A stretch of 64,000 bases of DNA from Sphingomonas hankookensis (GCF_028551275.1 NZ_CP117025.1:2658001-2722000); one strand, 5' to 3'. Counted from the stretch's first letter, positions 16,998 through 25,792 are shown. The notes: a model not told the origin generated them from the letters alone. Translations and numbers: made by a program.

Positions 16998-18490
16998 ACG
17001 GGATCGAGGGGGTAGACGCCGCCCGCGCCGCGCTGGCCGAGGGACGGCCGGCGCTGCTGTGGACCACGCGGGTCGCGGATACCGAAACGCCGGTCGCCGC
17101 CGCGCTCAAGCTGATCCAGCCGGGGCGGGGCGACTTCCTGCTCGAATCGGTCGAGGGCGGGTCGGTGCGCGGTCGCTACAGCCTGTTGGGGCTGGCCCCC
17201 GACCTGGTGTTCCGGGCGCAGGGGCATGGCGCGGCGATCAACGCCGACTGGCTGACCGATCGCGAGGCCTTCGCGCCGTGCGGCGAACCGACGCTCGCCG
17301 CCCTGCGGACGCTGGTCGGGCAGTGCCGGATGGACGTTCCGGCCGCCCTGCCCCGCGCACTGGCGTGCCTGGTCGGCTATTTCGGTTACGAGACGGTCGG
17401 GCTAGTCGAAACGCTGCCGCAGGCGGCGGAGGACGCGCTGCACCTGCCCGACATGATGTTCGTCCGGCCGACCGTGCTGCTGGTGTTCGACCGGCTGTCG
17501 GACACGCTGTTCGTCGTCGCGCCGGTGTGGCCCGGTGCCAGTGTCGAAGCGGCGGCGGAGCGGATCGAGGCGACGGCGGCGGCGCTGGATGCCGCCGCCC
17601 TGCCCGTGCCGGCGCGGCTGACCGAGGTGCCCGAACTGGCGCTGGCCCCCACCCTGCCCGCCGGCCGCTATGGCGAGATGGTCGCGGCGGCGAAGGAATA
17701 TATCGCGGCGGGCGATATCTTTCAGGTCGTGCTGGCGCAGCGTTTCACCACGCCCTTTCCGCTGGAGCCGTTCGAGCTGTACCGGGCGCTGCGGCGGATC
17801 AACCCGTCGCCATTCCTCTATCATCTCGACCTGCCGGGCTTTGCGCTGACCGGGTCCAGCCCGGAAATCCTGGTGCGGCTGCGCGATGGCGAGGTCACGA
17901 TCCGGCCGATCGCCGGTACCCGCCCGCGGGGTGCCACGGCGGCGGAGGACGAGGCGAACCGGACCAGCCTGCTCGCCGATCCCAAGGAACGGGCCGAGCA
18001 TCTGATGCTGCTCGACCTGGGCCGTAACGATGTCGGTCGGGTCGCGTCGAGCGGCAGCGTCCGGGTGACCGATAGCTATACGGTCGAATTGTACAGCCAT
18101 GTCATGCACATCGTGTCCAATGTCGTCGGCACGCTGCGGTCGGACGCCGATGCGCTGGACGCGTTGTTCGCCGGTTTCCCGGCCGGCACCGTGTCGGGCG
18201 CGCCGAAGGTACGGGCGTGCCAGGTCATCGCCGAGCTGGAGCGCGAACGGCGCGGGGCCTATGCCGGCGGCGTCGGCTATTTCAGCCCGGACGGGTCGAT
18301 GGATTCGTGCATCGTGCTGCGGACCGCGGTGGTCAAGGACGGGATGATGCACGTCCAGTCGGGCGCGGGCATCGTCGCCGACAGCGACCCCGCCTATGAA
18401 CAACGCGAGTGCGAGGCGAAGGCAGGCGCGCTGCTGGCGGCGGCGCGCGAAGCGGTGGCCCAAGCGGGCAAGGTTCGTTTCGGACAATAG
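16994..18490 (+). CDS. trpE: Anthranilate synthase component I
   Basis: A 498-residue chorismate-binding enzyme, the first step of tryptophan synthesis. The chorismate-binding C-terminal half contains GDIFQVVLAQRF, NPSPFLYHLDLPGFALTGSSPE, RPIAGTRPRG, GRNDVGRV and GAPKVRACQVI. The N-terminal half has the LLESVEGG...GRYSLLG stretch that holds the tryptophan feedback site. It is coupled to ppiD by an ATGA overlap. The amidotransferase gene trpG, often next to trpE, is absent here and must lie elsewhere. Confidence 0.95.
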   Translation: MNGIEGVDAARAALAEGRPALLWTTRVADTETPVAAALKLIQPGRGDFLLESVEGGSVRGRYSLLGLAPDLVFRAQGHGAAINADWLTDREAFAPCGEPTLAALRTLVGQCRMDVPAALPRALACLVGYFGYETVGLVETLPQAAEDALHLPDMMFVRPTVLLVFDRLSDTLFVVAPVWPGASVEAAAERIEATAAALDAAALPVPARLTEVPELALAPTLPAGRYGEMVAAAKEYIAAGDIFQVVLAQRFTTPFPLEPFELYRALRRINPSPFLYHLDLPGFALTGSSPEILVRLRDGEVTIRPIAGTRPRGATAAEDEANRTSLLADPKERAEHLMLLDLGRNDVGRVASSGSVRVTDSYTVELYSHVMHIVSNVVGTLRSDADALDALFAGFPAGTVSGAPKVRACQVIAELERERRGAYAGGVGYFSPDGSMDSCIVLRTAVVKDGMMHVQSGAGIVADSDPAYEQRECEAKAGALLAAAREAVAQAGKVRFGQ

Positions 18491-18651
18491 CGCGGAAGTT
18501 TACGAAGTTTGCGCTAGGTTCATGTTGCAGGCGTAGGATGTTTGGCGGCGGTCGGCGGCCAAGCATTTGCAATCGCATGATTCGTCAAAGGTGAATGGTT
18601 GTCACGGACGCGCGGAAGTTGGCACCGTCGTCCCGATGCGCGAGGAAAGCC

Positions 18652-19089
18652 ATGGTGCAGATTTGCCGTGCGACATTGCAGCATCTCGACCGGATCGTTC
18701 CGTTGTTCGATGCCTATCGCCAATTCTATGGGCAGGACAGTGACCTGGCCGGCGCCCGCGCGTTCCTGGCCGAGCGGATCGCGCGGGAGGAATCGGTGAT
18801 CCTGCTGGCGGGGGACGGTGCGGGCTTCACGCAACTTTATCCGTGCTTTTCGTCGGTGCGGATGCGGATGACGCTGATCCTGAACGACCTGTTCGTGGCG
18901 CCGGAGGCACGGTGCCAGGGCGTCGGTGAGGCGTTGCTGGAGGCGGCGCGGGACCATGCGCGATCGGTCGGCGCGGCGCGGATGACGCTGTCGACGGCGG
19001 TCGACAACAGCGCGGCGCACGCGCTGTACGTCCGCACCGGATGGGAACGCGATGCGCAGTTCCACACCTATACCATCGCGGTCGATTGA
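18652..19089 (+). CDS. GNAT-family N-acetyltransferase
   Basis: A 145-residue acetyl-CoA-dependent acetyltransferase. The acetyl-CoA loop region reads LNDLFVAPEARCQGVGEALLEAARDHA, a good match to the R/QxxGxG/A motif, and the C-terminal part NSAAHALYVRTGWERD is the usual GNAT end. The start ATG at 18652 follows GAGGAAAGCC; the longer frame from 18595 has no ribosome-binding site. It stands alone between trpE and repeat DNA. The substrate is unknown. Confidence 0.85.
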   Translation: MVQICRATLQHLDRIVPLFDAYRQFYGQDSDLAGARAFLAERIAREESVILLAGDGAGFTQLYPCFSSVRMRMTLILNDLFVAPEARCQGVGEALLEAARDHARSVGAARMTLSTAVDNSAAHALYVRTGWERDAQFHTYTIAVD

Positions 19090-19171
19090 GGCGGTTTACG
19101 GGCGAAAGAGCGGTGGCCGGCTATGGCGGTTGGGCGCTGTAGGAAAGCGGTTCGGGCTGTCGACGCGGAGT

Positions 19172-19212
19172 AGAAGGAAGAAGCGGGACCCCGGATCAAG
19201 TCCGGGGTGACG
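19172..19212. repeat. Palindromic repeat, family A (single arm)
   Basis: This 41-base unit reads AGAAGCGGGACCCCGGATCA then AGTCCGGGGTGACG. Its core CCCCGGATCAAGTCCGGGG is a near-perfect inverted repeat. The same unit occurs at 22588-22626, and as inverted pairs at 19666-19750, 28475-28563 and 35278-35362. It lies just downstream of the DUF423 gene and may act as a bidirectional terminator. Confidence 0.8.
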
Positions 19213-19218
19213 ATGGGA

Positions 19219-19554
19219 TCAACGGCGGAGTGCGATCCAGCCGAGCCACAGCCAGCCGATAATCATCGCGAGACCGCCGAGCGGGGTGATCGGCCCCAGC
19301 ACCCCGCGCGGACCGCCCAGTGCCATCGCGTAGAGCGAACCGCCGAACAGCAACCCGCCGGCCACGAACAGCCAGCCCGGCCCCCGCGCGCCGAGGTTCA
19401 GTGCGACCAGCGTGGCGATGGCGTGGGCGAGCTGATACTGGCCACCGGTCTTGAGCCACTCGGCCGCCGGGCCGGAGGCGCCATGCGCGCCGAACGCGCC
19501 GGCAGCGACCGCCATGGCGCCGGACAGCGCGGCGGCGAGGAGAAGCAGGTTCAT
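19219..19554 (-). CDS. DUF423 family small membrane protein
   Basis: A 111-residue protein with about four hydrophobic helices. It begins MNLLLLAAALSGAMAVAAGAFGAHG and continues with YQLAHAIATLVAL and LFGGSLYAMAL, then PITPLGGLAMIIGW. The GAFGAHG and PLGG motifs are diagnostic of the DUF423/YgdD family, whose function is unknown. It stands alone between two family A repeats. Family and length both fit well. Confidence 0.9.
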   Translation of the reverse strand: MNLLLLAAALSGAMAVAAGAFGAHGASGPAAEWLKTGGQYQLAHAIATLVALNLGARGPGWLFVAGGLLFGGSLYAMALGGPRGVLGPITPLGGLAMIIGWLWLGWIALRR

Positions 19555-19665
19555 CGGGTTGGCTCCGTGGTTCGGCGGCGTGACGGGAATGTATCTATCG
19601 GGGTTTGCGCTGGTTCGCTTGCGATTTCAGGTCGTCGGCGGGAGGCTTGTGTCCGTCCCTGTCTT

Positions 19666-19804
19666 CGTCACCCCGGACTTGATCCGGGGTCCCGCTTTCT
19701 CACCGACCTGGCAGAAGAAGCGGGACCCCGGATCAAGTCCGGGGGTGACGTTGGAGGCGGGGCGGGCGGGACGTTACCGGGAATGCCCTGCCTTCGCTGG
19801 GATG
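19666..19804. repeat. Inverted pair of family A repeats plus a partial family B repeat
   Basis: Two family A units lie head to head at 19666-19750 (GTCACCCCGGACTTGATCCG ... and its complement ending GGGGGTGACG), separated by about 25 bases. Together they can fold into one long hairpin. At 19781-19804, CCTGCCTTCGCTGGGAT resembles half of the family B repeat seen at 25709-25792. This fills most of the 334-base gap (19555-19888), which holds no gene that I can see. Confidence 0.78.
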
Positions 19805-19888
19805 GTGTCCTTGAAGACGATCGTCGCGGCGTGACTGTCACTCATGGCGTACCGCAGATGCGCTGTCACGGCTGTCCACACCACCCCT

Positions 19889-21673
19889 TCACCCCGCGTC
19901 GTCCGGCACCGTGCCCGACGCCGCGCTGACGCGGGCGTGGGTGAAGATCATGTCGCGTCCCTGTCGCAGGTCGCCGGTTTCGGACTGTTGCAGCAACCGC
20001 TTGGCGTCGGCCTTGCGATACAGGTCTTCGGTCCGGTCGATCTCGCCATCGTCGACGCCGACGCTGGCCATGGCGGCGCGTGCCATGGTGACGGCGGAGT
20101 CGAGCACTTCGCGAAACACGCCCTCGACCGGGGCATTGGCCAGCTTCACCACCGACCGCCGGTCAAAGGCGCGCACGAAGATGCCCGGCCCCGGAAAGGC
20201 GTGGTGGATCGCACCGATCATCTCCGCATCGAACGGATCGCCATCGGTGCAGAACAGCAGCAGTTCGGCATCGGCCGCCCCGGCGAGGCGCAACATGTCG
20301 ATGCGCGTGCCGTCGCCATAATAGACCTTCATCCCGAAGCCGCCCGCGATCTCGATCATCTCCACATCGGTGTCGATGACCGTGACGCTGATCCCCTGCG
20401 CCAGCAGCATCTGCGCGACGGTCTGGCCGAAGCGGCCATAGCCGACGACGACCGCGCTGGCGCCGTCGTGGCGCGGGCCTTCGGGGGTCTTGCCGTCCTT
20501 TTTTTCCGGCTCGGCGCGGAACTTGCGGGTCGCCATCATCAGGAACGGAGTGGTCGCCATCGACAGGGTGACGATCGCGCCGAAGACGCTCGCCGCCTCG
20601 GGCGCGATCAGCAGCGCATTCTGCGCCTGCGCGAACAGGACGAAGCCGAATTCGCCGCCCTGGCTGAGCAACAGCCCCAGCGCCAGCGCGCTGCGCCATG
20701 GCATGCCGAACAGCCGGCCGAGACCGAAGATCACCACCCCCTTGGTCGCGATCAGCGCCAGCGCCATGCCGACGACGAACACCGGCCGTTCGACGATCGC
20801 CCCCAGATCGAGCATCATGCCGACCGCGAGGAAGAACAGACCGAGCAGGATCGAGCGGAACGGTTCGACGTCCGCCTCCAGCTCGTGGCGATACGGGCTG
20901 TCGGCCAGCATCACGCCGGCGATGAACGCGCCCAGAGCGGTCGACAGGCCGAGCGCCTGCATCACCGCCGCGCTGGCGATGACGGTGAACAGCCCGGCGA
21001 ACACGAACATCTCGCGCTCGCCCATATTGCCGATCAGGCGGAACAGCGGGCGCAGCAGGAAGCGGCCGGCGAGGATCAGCCCGACCACCGCACCGACGGT
21101 CCACAGCGCCAGCTGCCACCCCGGCGGTCCGGCGGCATCGGCCGGGTTGCGCGACAGGGCGGCGACGATGGTGATGAGCGGGACGATCGACAGATCCTGA
21201 AACAGCAGGATCGCAAAGGCGCGTTCGCCGAACGGGGTCTTCATGCGACCGGCCGATTGCAGCATCGGCAGCACCTGCGCGGTCGAGGACAGCGCCAACG
21301 GCAGGCCGAGCGCGATGGCGGCGGCCCAGCTGAAATGGGTGGCGAGCCAGACGACGCCGGTGATGGCGATGCCGCAGAGCGCCACCTGCAACAGGCCCAG
21401 GCCAAAAATATCGCGCTTCATCTGCCACAGGCGCGATGGCGACAGTTCGAGCCCGACAAGGAACAGCAGCAGCGTGATGCCGAGTTCGGCGATGGCGAGT
21501 TTGGATTCGGCATTGCCGACCAGTCCCAGCACCTGCGGTCCGACGACCGACCCGGCAACGAGATAGCCGAGCGTGGCACCCAGCCCCAGCTTGCGGAAGA
21601 TCAGCACGAAGACCAGCGCCGCGCCCAGCAGCGGCGCGAAATCATGGAGCAGCGACGCGGTGCCGTGTTCCAT
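19889..21673 (-). CDS. KefB/KefC-type monovalent cation:proton antiporter (CPA2) with RCK domain
   Basis: A 594-residue membrane protein. About 12-13 hydrophobic helices occupy residues 5-385, with the CPA2 features LELSPSRLWQMKRDIFGLG, LPLALSSTA and LLLSQGGEFGFVLF. A cytosolic RCK/TrkA-N Rossmann domain begins near residue 410 (VVVGYGRFGQTVAQMLL) and includes VIDTDVEMIE and YYGDGTRIDMLRLAGA. It probably exports K+ in exchange for protons, with nucleotide or glutathione-adduct gating, but the ion is not provable. It is the last gene of the radA-cvpA-nifU-like-kef run, and its start shares one base with the nifU-like stop. Confidence 0.9.
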   Translation of the reverse strand: MEHGTASLLHDFAPLLGAALVFVLIFRKLGLGATLGYLVAGSVVGPQVLGLVGNAESKLAIAELGITLLLFLVGLELSPSRLWQMKRDIFGLGLLQVALCGIAITGVVWLATHFSWAAAIALGLPLALSSTAQVLPMLQSAGRMKTPFGERAFAILLFQDLSIVPLITIVAALSRNPADAAGPPGWQLALWTVGAVVGLILAGRFLLRPLFRLIGNMGEREMFVFAGLFTVIASAAVMQALGLSTALGAFIAGVMLADSPYRHELEADVEPFRSILLGLFFLAVGMMLDLGAIVERPVFVVGMALALIATKGVVIFGLGRLFGMPWRSALALGLLLSQGGEFGFVLFAQAQNALLIAPEAASVFGAIVTLSMATTPFLMMATRKFRAEPEKKDGKTPEGPRHDGASAVVVGYGRFGQTVAQMLLAQGISVTVIDTDVEMIEIAGGFGMKVYYGDGTRIDMLRLAGAADAELLLFCTDGDPFDAEMIGAIHHAFPGPGIFVRAFDRRSVVKLANAPVEGVFREVLDSAVTMARAAMASVGVDDGEIDRTEDLYRKADAKRLLQQSETGDLRQGRDMIFTHARVSAASGTVPDDAG

Positions 21674-22110
21674 CAGGCGGCGGCCCGCTGACCGGCGGCC
21701 TGTGCCGCGGCTTCGGCGGCGGCTTCGAAGGCGAGGCGGATCGAGGCGTGGCGCGCGCTGTGCGGGCGCGCCGGTTCGAACAGCGTCAGGCCGGGCCAGT
21801 CGGGGGCATCGCCCTCCCCGGCCAGCCAGGCGGTGAGCGTATCGCTGGCGGCGGCGAGCTCGGCCGGCGTCTTGCCGACGACCGCGCGGGCGAGCAACGC
21901 CGAGGATGCCTGCCCCAGCGCGCAGGCGCGGACCAGCATGCCGATAGCGGCGACGTGGCCGTCCTCGCCCAACGCGATGTCGACCGTCACCCGGCTGCCA
22001 CAGATCGGCGAGCGTTTCTCTACCGAAGCATGGGGTTCGGGAAGGCGGACGGCCTGCGCGGTTTCGGCGGCGAGGCGGAGGATTTCGGTGTTGTAGAGCG
22101 GTGCGGTCAC
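21673..22110 (-). CDS. NifU/IscU-like iron-sulfur cluster scaffold protein
   Basis: A 145-residue protein related to the IscU/NifU N-terminal scaffold. Two cysteines sit in the expected context, KRSPICGSRVTVDI and VRACALGQASSALLA; the third scaffold cysteine is not evident, so it may not act as a classic scaffold. The GTG start at 22108-22110 gives VTAPLYNTEILRLA, the usual N-terminus of sphingomonad homologues; an upstream extension overlaps cvpA and looks spurious. The stop shares one base with the kef start (TGATG). Confidence 0.8.
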   Translation of the reverse strand: MTAPLYNTEILRLAAETAQAVRLPEPHASVEKRSPICGSRVTVDIALGEDGHVAAIGMLVRACALGQASSALLARAVVGKTPAELAAASDTLTAWLAGEGDAPDWPGLTLFEPARPHSARHASIRLAFEAAAEAAAQAAGQRAAA

Positions 22111-22162
22111 GCGACCGATGTAGGGCGGGTTCGTGACGCTGGCGAGTCGAAGCCGGCTTTTT

Positions 22163-22579
22163 CTATTCGCCAAACACCGGTTCGCCCCGGCGGCGGCGTT
22201 CGATAAAGTCGACGACGCTGGCGCTGGTGGCGTTGAGCAGCGGATAGGTGCGCGCGTTCTTGATCCAGAGCGGGCGGCGCGTCGGGCCGCCGCCGATGAA
22301 GTCGGCCGCCAGCAGCAGGAGGAGAAAGGCGAGGCTGACGAGGATCAGGCCCTTCAAGGCGCCGAAGCCGAAGCCGAGGGCACGGTCGACCGGGCCGAGG
22401 ACCGACGCGCGGGTCCGCGCGCCGATGCCGTTGGCGACCAGCCGGCCGGCGAAATAGCCGATGCCCGCGATCAACGCGAAGGCCAGCGTCGCCGCGCCGC
22501 CCGCCGTGCCGGTGGGTCCGACCAGCGCGGCGGCGACCGGCGTGTGGAACAGCTTGAGCAACAGCACGACCAGCGCCAA
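22163..22579 (-). CDS. cvpA: CvpA family membrane protein, N-terminus truncated by a repeat
   Basis: A 138-residue inner-membrane protein; CvpA relatives are needed for colicin V production and envelope homeostasis. The remaining part has the family helices: a first one from LVVLLLKLFHTPVAAALV, then TLAFALIAGIGYFAGRLVAN, DRALGFGFGALKGLILVSLAF and the C-terminal tail. CvpA proteins normally carry about 25-30 more residues at the start (a first helix). Here a family A repeat (22588-22626) lies exactly where that part should be. The frame stays open only to a stop inside the repeat, so a TTG at 22579 is the likely start. The gene may be partly or fully inactive. Confidence 0.75.
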   Translation of the reverse strand: MALVVLLLKLFHTPVAAALVGPTGTAGGAATLAFALIAGIGYFAGRLVANGIGARTRASVLGPVDRALGFGFGALKGLILVSLAFLLLLLAADFIGGGPTRRPLWIKNARTYPLLNATSASVVDFIERRRRGEPVFGE

Positions 22580-22587
22580 GGCGCCGA

Positions 22588-22626
22588 GAAGAAGAAGCGG
22601 GACCCCGGATCAAGTCCGGGGTGACG
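22588..22626. repeat. Family A palindromic repeat inserted at the cvpA start
   Basis: The unit AGAAGAAGCGGGACCCCGGA followed by TCAAGTCCGGGGTGACGG is a family A copy. On the minus strand it places an in-frame TGA upstream of the CvpA frame and replaces the missing N-terminal codons. A different repeat (22641-22839) follows at once. Confidence 0.8.
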
Positions 22627-22640
22627 GGGAGTCATACGCA

Positions 22641-22839
22641 GATCCTCCCCGGTACGGGGAGGGGGACCGTCGCCGAAGGCGATGGTGGAGGGGTTGGCCG
22701 AATACGGGCCGGTAGCGTTGCGGGGCGATCCCCCTCCACCAGCCTGCGGCTGGTCCCCAGCGTCAGGTCGGATCGTCCTCCGGACGATCCTCGGTCATGC
22801 AGAGCATGGCCGACCTGACGCTCCGTGCCGGGAAGGATT
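22641..22839. repeat. Composite palindromic repeat, family C, abutting the radA stop
   Basis: The block carries GATCCTCCCCGGTACGGGGA, then CTCCACCAGCCTGCGGCTGG, then CGTCAGGTCGGATCG paired with CGACCTGACG near 22811-22820, and ends GTGCCGGGAAGGATTT. The CCCTCCACCAGCCTGCGGCT core is shared with the element between argD and argF (6068-6207). It fills the space between cvpA and radA and probably folds into several hairpins. Confidence 0.75.
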
Positions 22840-24207
22840 TTAGCGTCCCAGCATATAATCCACGAACCGCGGCAAATCCTTGAACCCGGACAGTTTCACC
22901 GCGCCGCCCTCCGCCTGCGCCGCCGGGGCCAGTGCGCGCGCAAAGCCGAGCTTGCCCGCCTCCTTCAGCCGCAATGCGCCGTGCGCGACGGGGCGGACCT
23001 CGCCCGACAGCGCGATCTCGCCGAAGACGATCGCGTCGGACGGTACCGGGCGTTCGGACAGCGCCGAGACCAAAGCGGCCGCGACAGCGAGGTCGGCGGC
23101 GGGGTCGGTCACGCGGTAGCCGCCGGCGATGTTGAGATAGACTTCGGCCGTGGCGAAGGCGAGGCCGCAGCGTGCCTCCAGCACGGCGAGGATCATCGCG
23201 AGGCGGCCGGAGTCCCAGCCGACGACGGCCCGGCGCGGGGTCGCTCCGGACGCCAAGCGCACGGTCAGCGCCTGTACCTCCACCAGTACCGGGCGGGTCC
23301 CCTCCAGCGCGGGGAAGACGACGGTGCCGGTGACATTCTCGTCACGGCTTGTCAGGAATAGCGACGAAGGGTTTGATACTTCGGACAATCCTTCGCTTTC
23401 CATCGCGAAGACGCCGATCTCGTCGGTGCCGCCGAAGCGGTTCTTGACCGCGCGCAGGATGCGGTACTGGTGGCTGCGCTCGCCCTCGAACGCCAGCACC
23501 GTGTCGACCATATGTTCGAGCACGCGGGGACCGGCGATCGACCCGTCCTTGGTGACATGGCCGACCAGCACGACGGCGGTGCCGCGTTCCTTGGCGAAGC
23601 GGATCAGTTCGCCCGACGAGGCGCGGACCTGGCTGACGGTGCCGGGCGCCCCTTCGATCAGGTCGCTGTGCATCGTCTGGATCGAATCGATGATGAGCAG
23701 GTCGGGCGCGGCCGATCCGCCGAACGTGGTCAGGATGTCACGGACCGAAGTCGCGGCGGCGAGCTGCACCGGGGCATTGCCCAGCCCCAGGCGGCGGGCG
23801 CGGAGACGCACCTGATCGGCGGCCTCTTCGCCCGAGACATAGGCGACGCTCTTGCCCGCCAGTGCCAGCTTCGCGGCGGCCTGTAGCAGCAGGGTCGACT
23901 TGCCGATGCCGGGATCGCCGCCGATCAGCGTCGCCGATCCCTCGACGAAGCCGCCGCCCAGCGCCCGATCGAGTTCGGCGATCTCGGTCTTCAGACGGTC
24001 GGGCAGCGCGATGTCGGTGTCGAGCCCCGACAACAGGATCGGCCGCCCACCGCTCTGCAGGTTATGCCGCGCCGAAAAGGGGGTGACGACCGCGCCGGCA
24101 TCCTCGACCAGCGTATTCCAGTCGCCGCAATCGGCGCATTGCCCCGCCCATTTCGAGGATACCGATCCGCATTGCTGGCAGACATAGCGCTTTTGGGGTT
24201 TGGCCAT
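22840..24207 (-). CDS. radA: DNA repair protein RadA (Sms)
   Basis: A 455-residue RecA-like ATPase that helps process recombination intermediates. The N-terminal zinc finger CxxC...CxxC is intact (CQQCG and CADCGDW). The P-loop reads GGDPGIGKSTLL, the Walker B LLIIDSIQT, and the RadA-specific KNRFGGTDEIGVF motif follows. The C-terminal Lon-like domain contains YLNIAGGYRVTDPAADLAVAAAL. It is the first gene of the leftward run to kef, although the block to cvpA is filled by a repeat. Confidence 0.95.
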   Translation of the reverse strand: MAKPQKRYVCQQCGSVSSKWAGQCADCGDWNTLVEDAGAVVTPFSARHNLQSGGRPILLSGLDTDIALPDRLKTEIAELDRALGGGFVEGSATLIGGDPGIGKSTLLLQAAAKLALAGKSVAYVSGEEAADQVRLRARRLGLGNAPVQLAAATSVRDILTTFGGSAAPDLLIIDSIQTMHSDLIEGAPGTVSQVRASSGELIRFAKERGTAVVLVGHVTKDGSIAGPRVLEHMVDTVLAFEGERSHQYRILRAVKNRFGGTDEIGVFAMESEGLSEVSNPSSLFLTSRDENVTGTVVFPALEGTRPVLVEVQALTVRLASGATPRRAVVGWDSGRLAMILAVLEARCGLAFATAEVYLNIAGGYRVTDPAADLAVAAALVSALSERPVPSDAIVFGEIALSGEVRPVAHGALRLKEAGKLGFARALAPAAQAEGGAVKLSGFKDLPRFVDYMLGR

Positions 24208-24244
24208 GCCGCGGCGTTAGCAGATGCGGAACGAAAGGGGAATA

Positions 24245-24457
24245 TCAGTCCAGTTCGCTGCCGCGTTTCAGGACCTTGGTCCCGTCGTCCTGCTCGATCA
24301 GATAGGCGGGATTGTCCTTGGTGCCGTTCTTGGTGATCTTGCTGCCCTTGATCGTGCGCTGGACGCGGCGTTCGAAGCGTTCCTCGACCTTGCCCTCCGC
24401 CGTGCCGTTGCCCCACGACCATTTGACCTTCTGGCCCTTCTTGTAGCTCTCGCTCAT
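24245..24457 (-). CDS. DUF2945 (Tudor-like, HVA family) small protein
   Basis: A 70-residue basic protein: KKGQKVKWSWGNGTAEGKVEERFERRV then TKNGTKDNPAYLIEQDDGTKVLKRGSEL. This is the compact SH3/Tudor-like fold of DUF2945, called hypervirulence-associated in fungi and of unknown role in bacteria. The start at 24457 follows AAGGAG at good spacing. It lies upstream of radA on the same strand and divergent from the glycosyltransferase gene. Confidence 0.88.
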   Translation of the reverse strand: MSESYKKGQKVKWSWGNGTAEGKVEERFERRVQRTIKGSKITKNGTKDNPAYLIEQDDGTKVLKRGSELD

Positions 24458-24537
24458 GCTGTCCGCTCCTTTTGTCGGGCGGGTCAACCCGTTGGAGCGC
24501 CCAAGCGTTCCGGTGGCGTACGCGGCGTTCCGGCGCT

Positions 24538-25692
24538 ATGGGCACGCGGATGAAGCCTTCCCAGCTCCGCGTCGCGATGTTCAGCGGAAACTATAATTAT
24601 GTCCGCGATGGCGCGAACCAGGCGCTCAACCGGCTGGCGCGCCACCTGCTCGACCATGGCGTGACGCTGCGCGTCTATTCGCCGACGACCGACAAGCCGG
24701 CCTTTCCGCCGACCGGCGATCTGGTCAGCGTGCCAGCCTATGGCATGCCCGGCGGGCGCGGCGAATATAAGCTGGCGCGGGGGCTGACCGCGAAGACGCG
24801 CGCCGATCTGACGGCGTTCGCGCCGAATATCGTCCATGTCTCCGCCCCCGATATCCTCGGCCACCGGGCACTCAGCTGGGGGCGCGACAACGGGATCGCG
24901 ACGCTCGCCTCGCTGCACACGCGGTTCGAAACCTACCCGCAATATTATGGCATCGGCTTTCTGGAGCCGCTGGCGGTCGCGCTGTCGAAGCGATTCTATA
25001 ATCGCGCCGATCAAGTGATGGTGCCCGGGCGCGGCATGGCCGATTTGCTGCGCGAATGGGGCGTGACCTCGCCGATCGGCATCTGGTCGCGCGGGGTGGA
25101 TCATCAGCGCTTCAGTCCCGGCATGCGCGATCTCGACTGGCGGCGGTCGCTGGGGATCGGCGACGACGAGGTCGCGGTCAGCTTTCTCGGGCGGCTGGTG
25201 CTGGAAAAGGGGCTGGACGTCTTTTCGGAGGTCGCCACCGAATTGCAGCGGCGCGGGGTCAAGCATCGCATCCTCGTGATCGGCGAAGGGCCCGCGCGCG
25301 ACTGGTTCGCCGAGCGGGTACCGCATGCCGTGTTCGCCGGGTTCCAGGCGGGCGACGATCTTGGCCGGGCGGTCGCGTCGATGGACGTGTTCTTCAACCC
25401 GTCGATCACCGAGACGTTCGGCAACGTCACGCTGGAGGCGATGGCGGCGGGCGTACCGGTGGTGGCGGCACGCGCGACCGGCGCGGTCGGCATGGTCGAG
25501 GACCGGACGACCGGGTTCCTCGTCCCGCCTCGCGACATTCCCGCCTATGCCGATGCGATTGCACGGCTGTGCGAGGATGCCGACCTGCGCTGGCGCATGG
25601 GGTTGGCGGGGCATGACGCGGCCAAGGGGTATCGCTGGGACAGCGCGAACCAGTCGGTGCTGGATGCGTATTTGCGGATCGTTCGGGGGTAG
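24538..25692 (+). CDS. Glycosyltransferase family 4 (GT-B), mannosyltransferase-like
   Basis: A 384-residue cytoplasmic glycosyltransferase. The donor-binding half has VSFLGRLVLEKGLDVFSEVA, the EGPARDWF stretch, and NPSITETFGNVTLEAMAAGVPVVA, which contains the retaining GT4 EX7E motif. The N-terminal acceptor half begins RVAMFSGNYNYVRDGANQAL. It resembles the GDP-mannose-dependent mannosyltransferases used for glycolipids. The start at 24538 is preferred over ATG at 24550; neither has a strong ribosome-binding site. It precedes the exosortase-type ligase group and may make its substrate or a glycolipid. Confidence 0.87.
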   Translation: MGTRMKPSQLRVAMFSGNYNYVRDGANQALNRLARHLLDHGVTLRVYSPTTDKPAFPPTGDLVSVPAYGMPGGRGEYKLARGLTAKTRADLTAFAPNIVHVSAPDILGHRALSWGRDNGIATLASLHTRFETYPQYYGIGFLEPLAVALSKRFYNRADQVMVPGRGMADLLREWGVTSPIGIWSRGVDHQRFSPGMRDLDWRRSLGIGDDEVAVSFLGRLVLEKGLDVFSEVATELQRRGVKHRILVIGEGPARDWFAERVPHAVFAGFQAGDDLGRAVASMDVFFNPSITETFGNVTLEAMAAGVPVVAARATGAVGMVEDRTTGFLVPPRDIPAYADAIARLCEDADLRWRMGLAGHDAAKGYRWDSANQSVLDAYLRIVRG

Positions 25693-25708
25693 GTTGGTTC
25701 GGAGTAAA

Positions 25709-25792
25709 CGTCGCCCCAGCGAAGGCTGGGGCATTCCGCGGCGAGGAGCGCGTTCCCTTACGGGGAGATCCCAGCCTTCGCTGGGATGACGT
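25709..25792. repeat. Inverted pair of family B repeats
   Basis: CGCCCCAGCGAAGGCTGGGG and, 40 bases on, GATCCCAGCCTTCGCTGGGA face each other. Each is itself an inverted repeat around GAAGG or CCTTCG. Related single copies are at 19781-19804 and 33337-33364. It lies downstream of the glycosyltransferase and could terminate transcription. The rest of the 229-base gap (25693-25921) holds no gene. Confidence 0.75.

Noticed and set aside
22107..22613. Alternative frame for cvpA starting inside the repeat
   Set aside because: It gives an Arg/Pro-rich protein without membrane helices, unlike the CvpA frame at 22163-22579.
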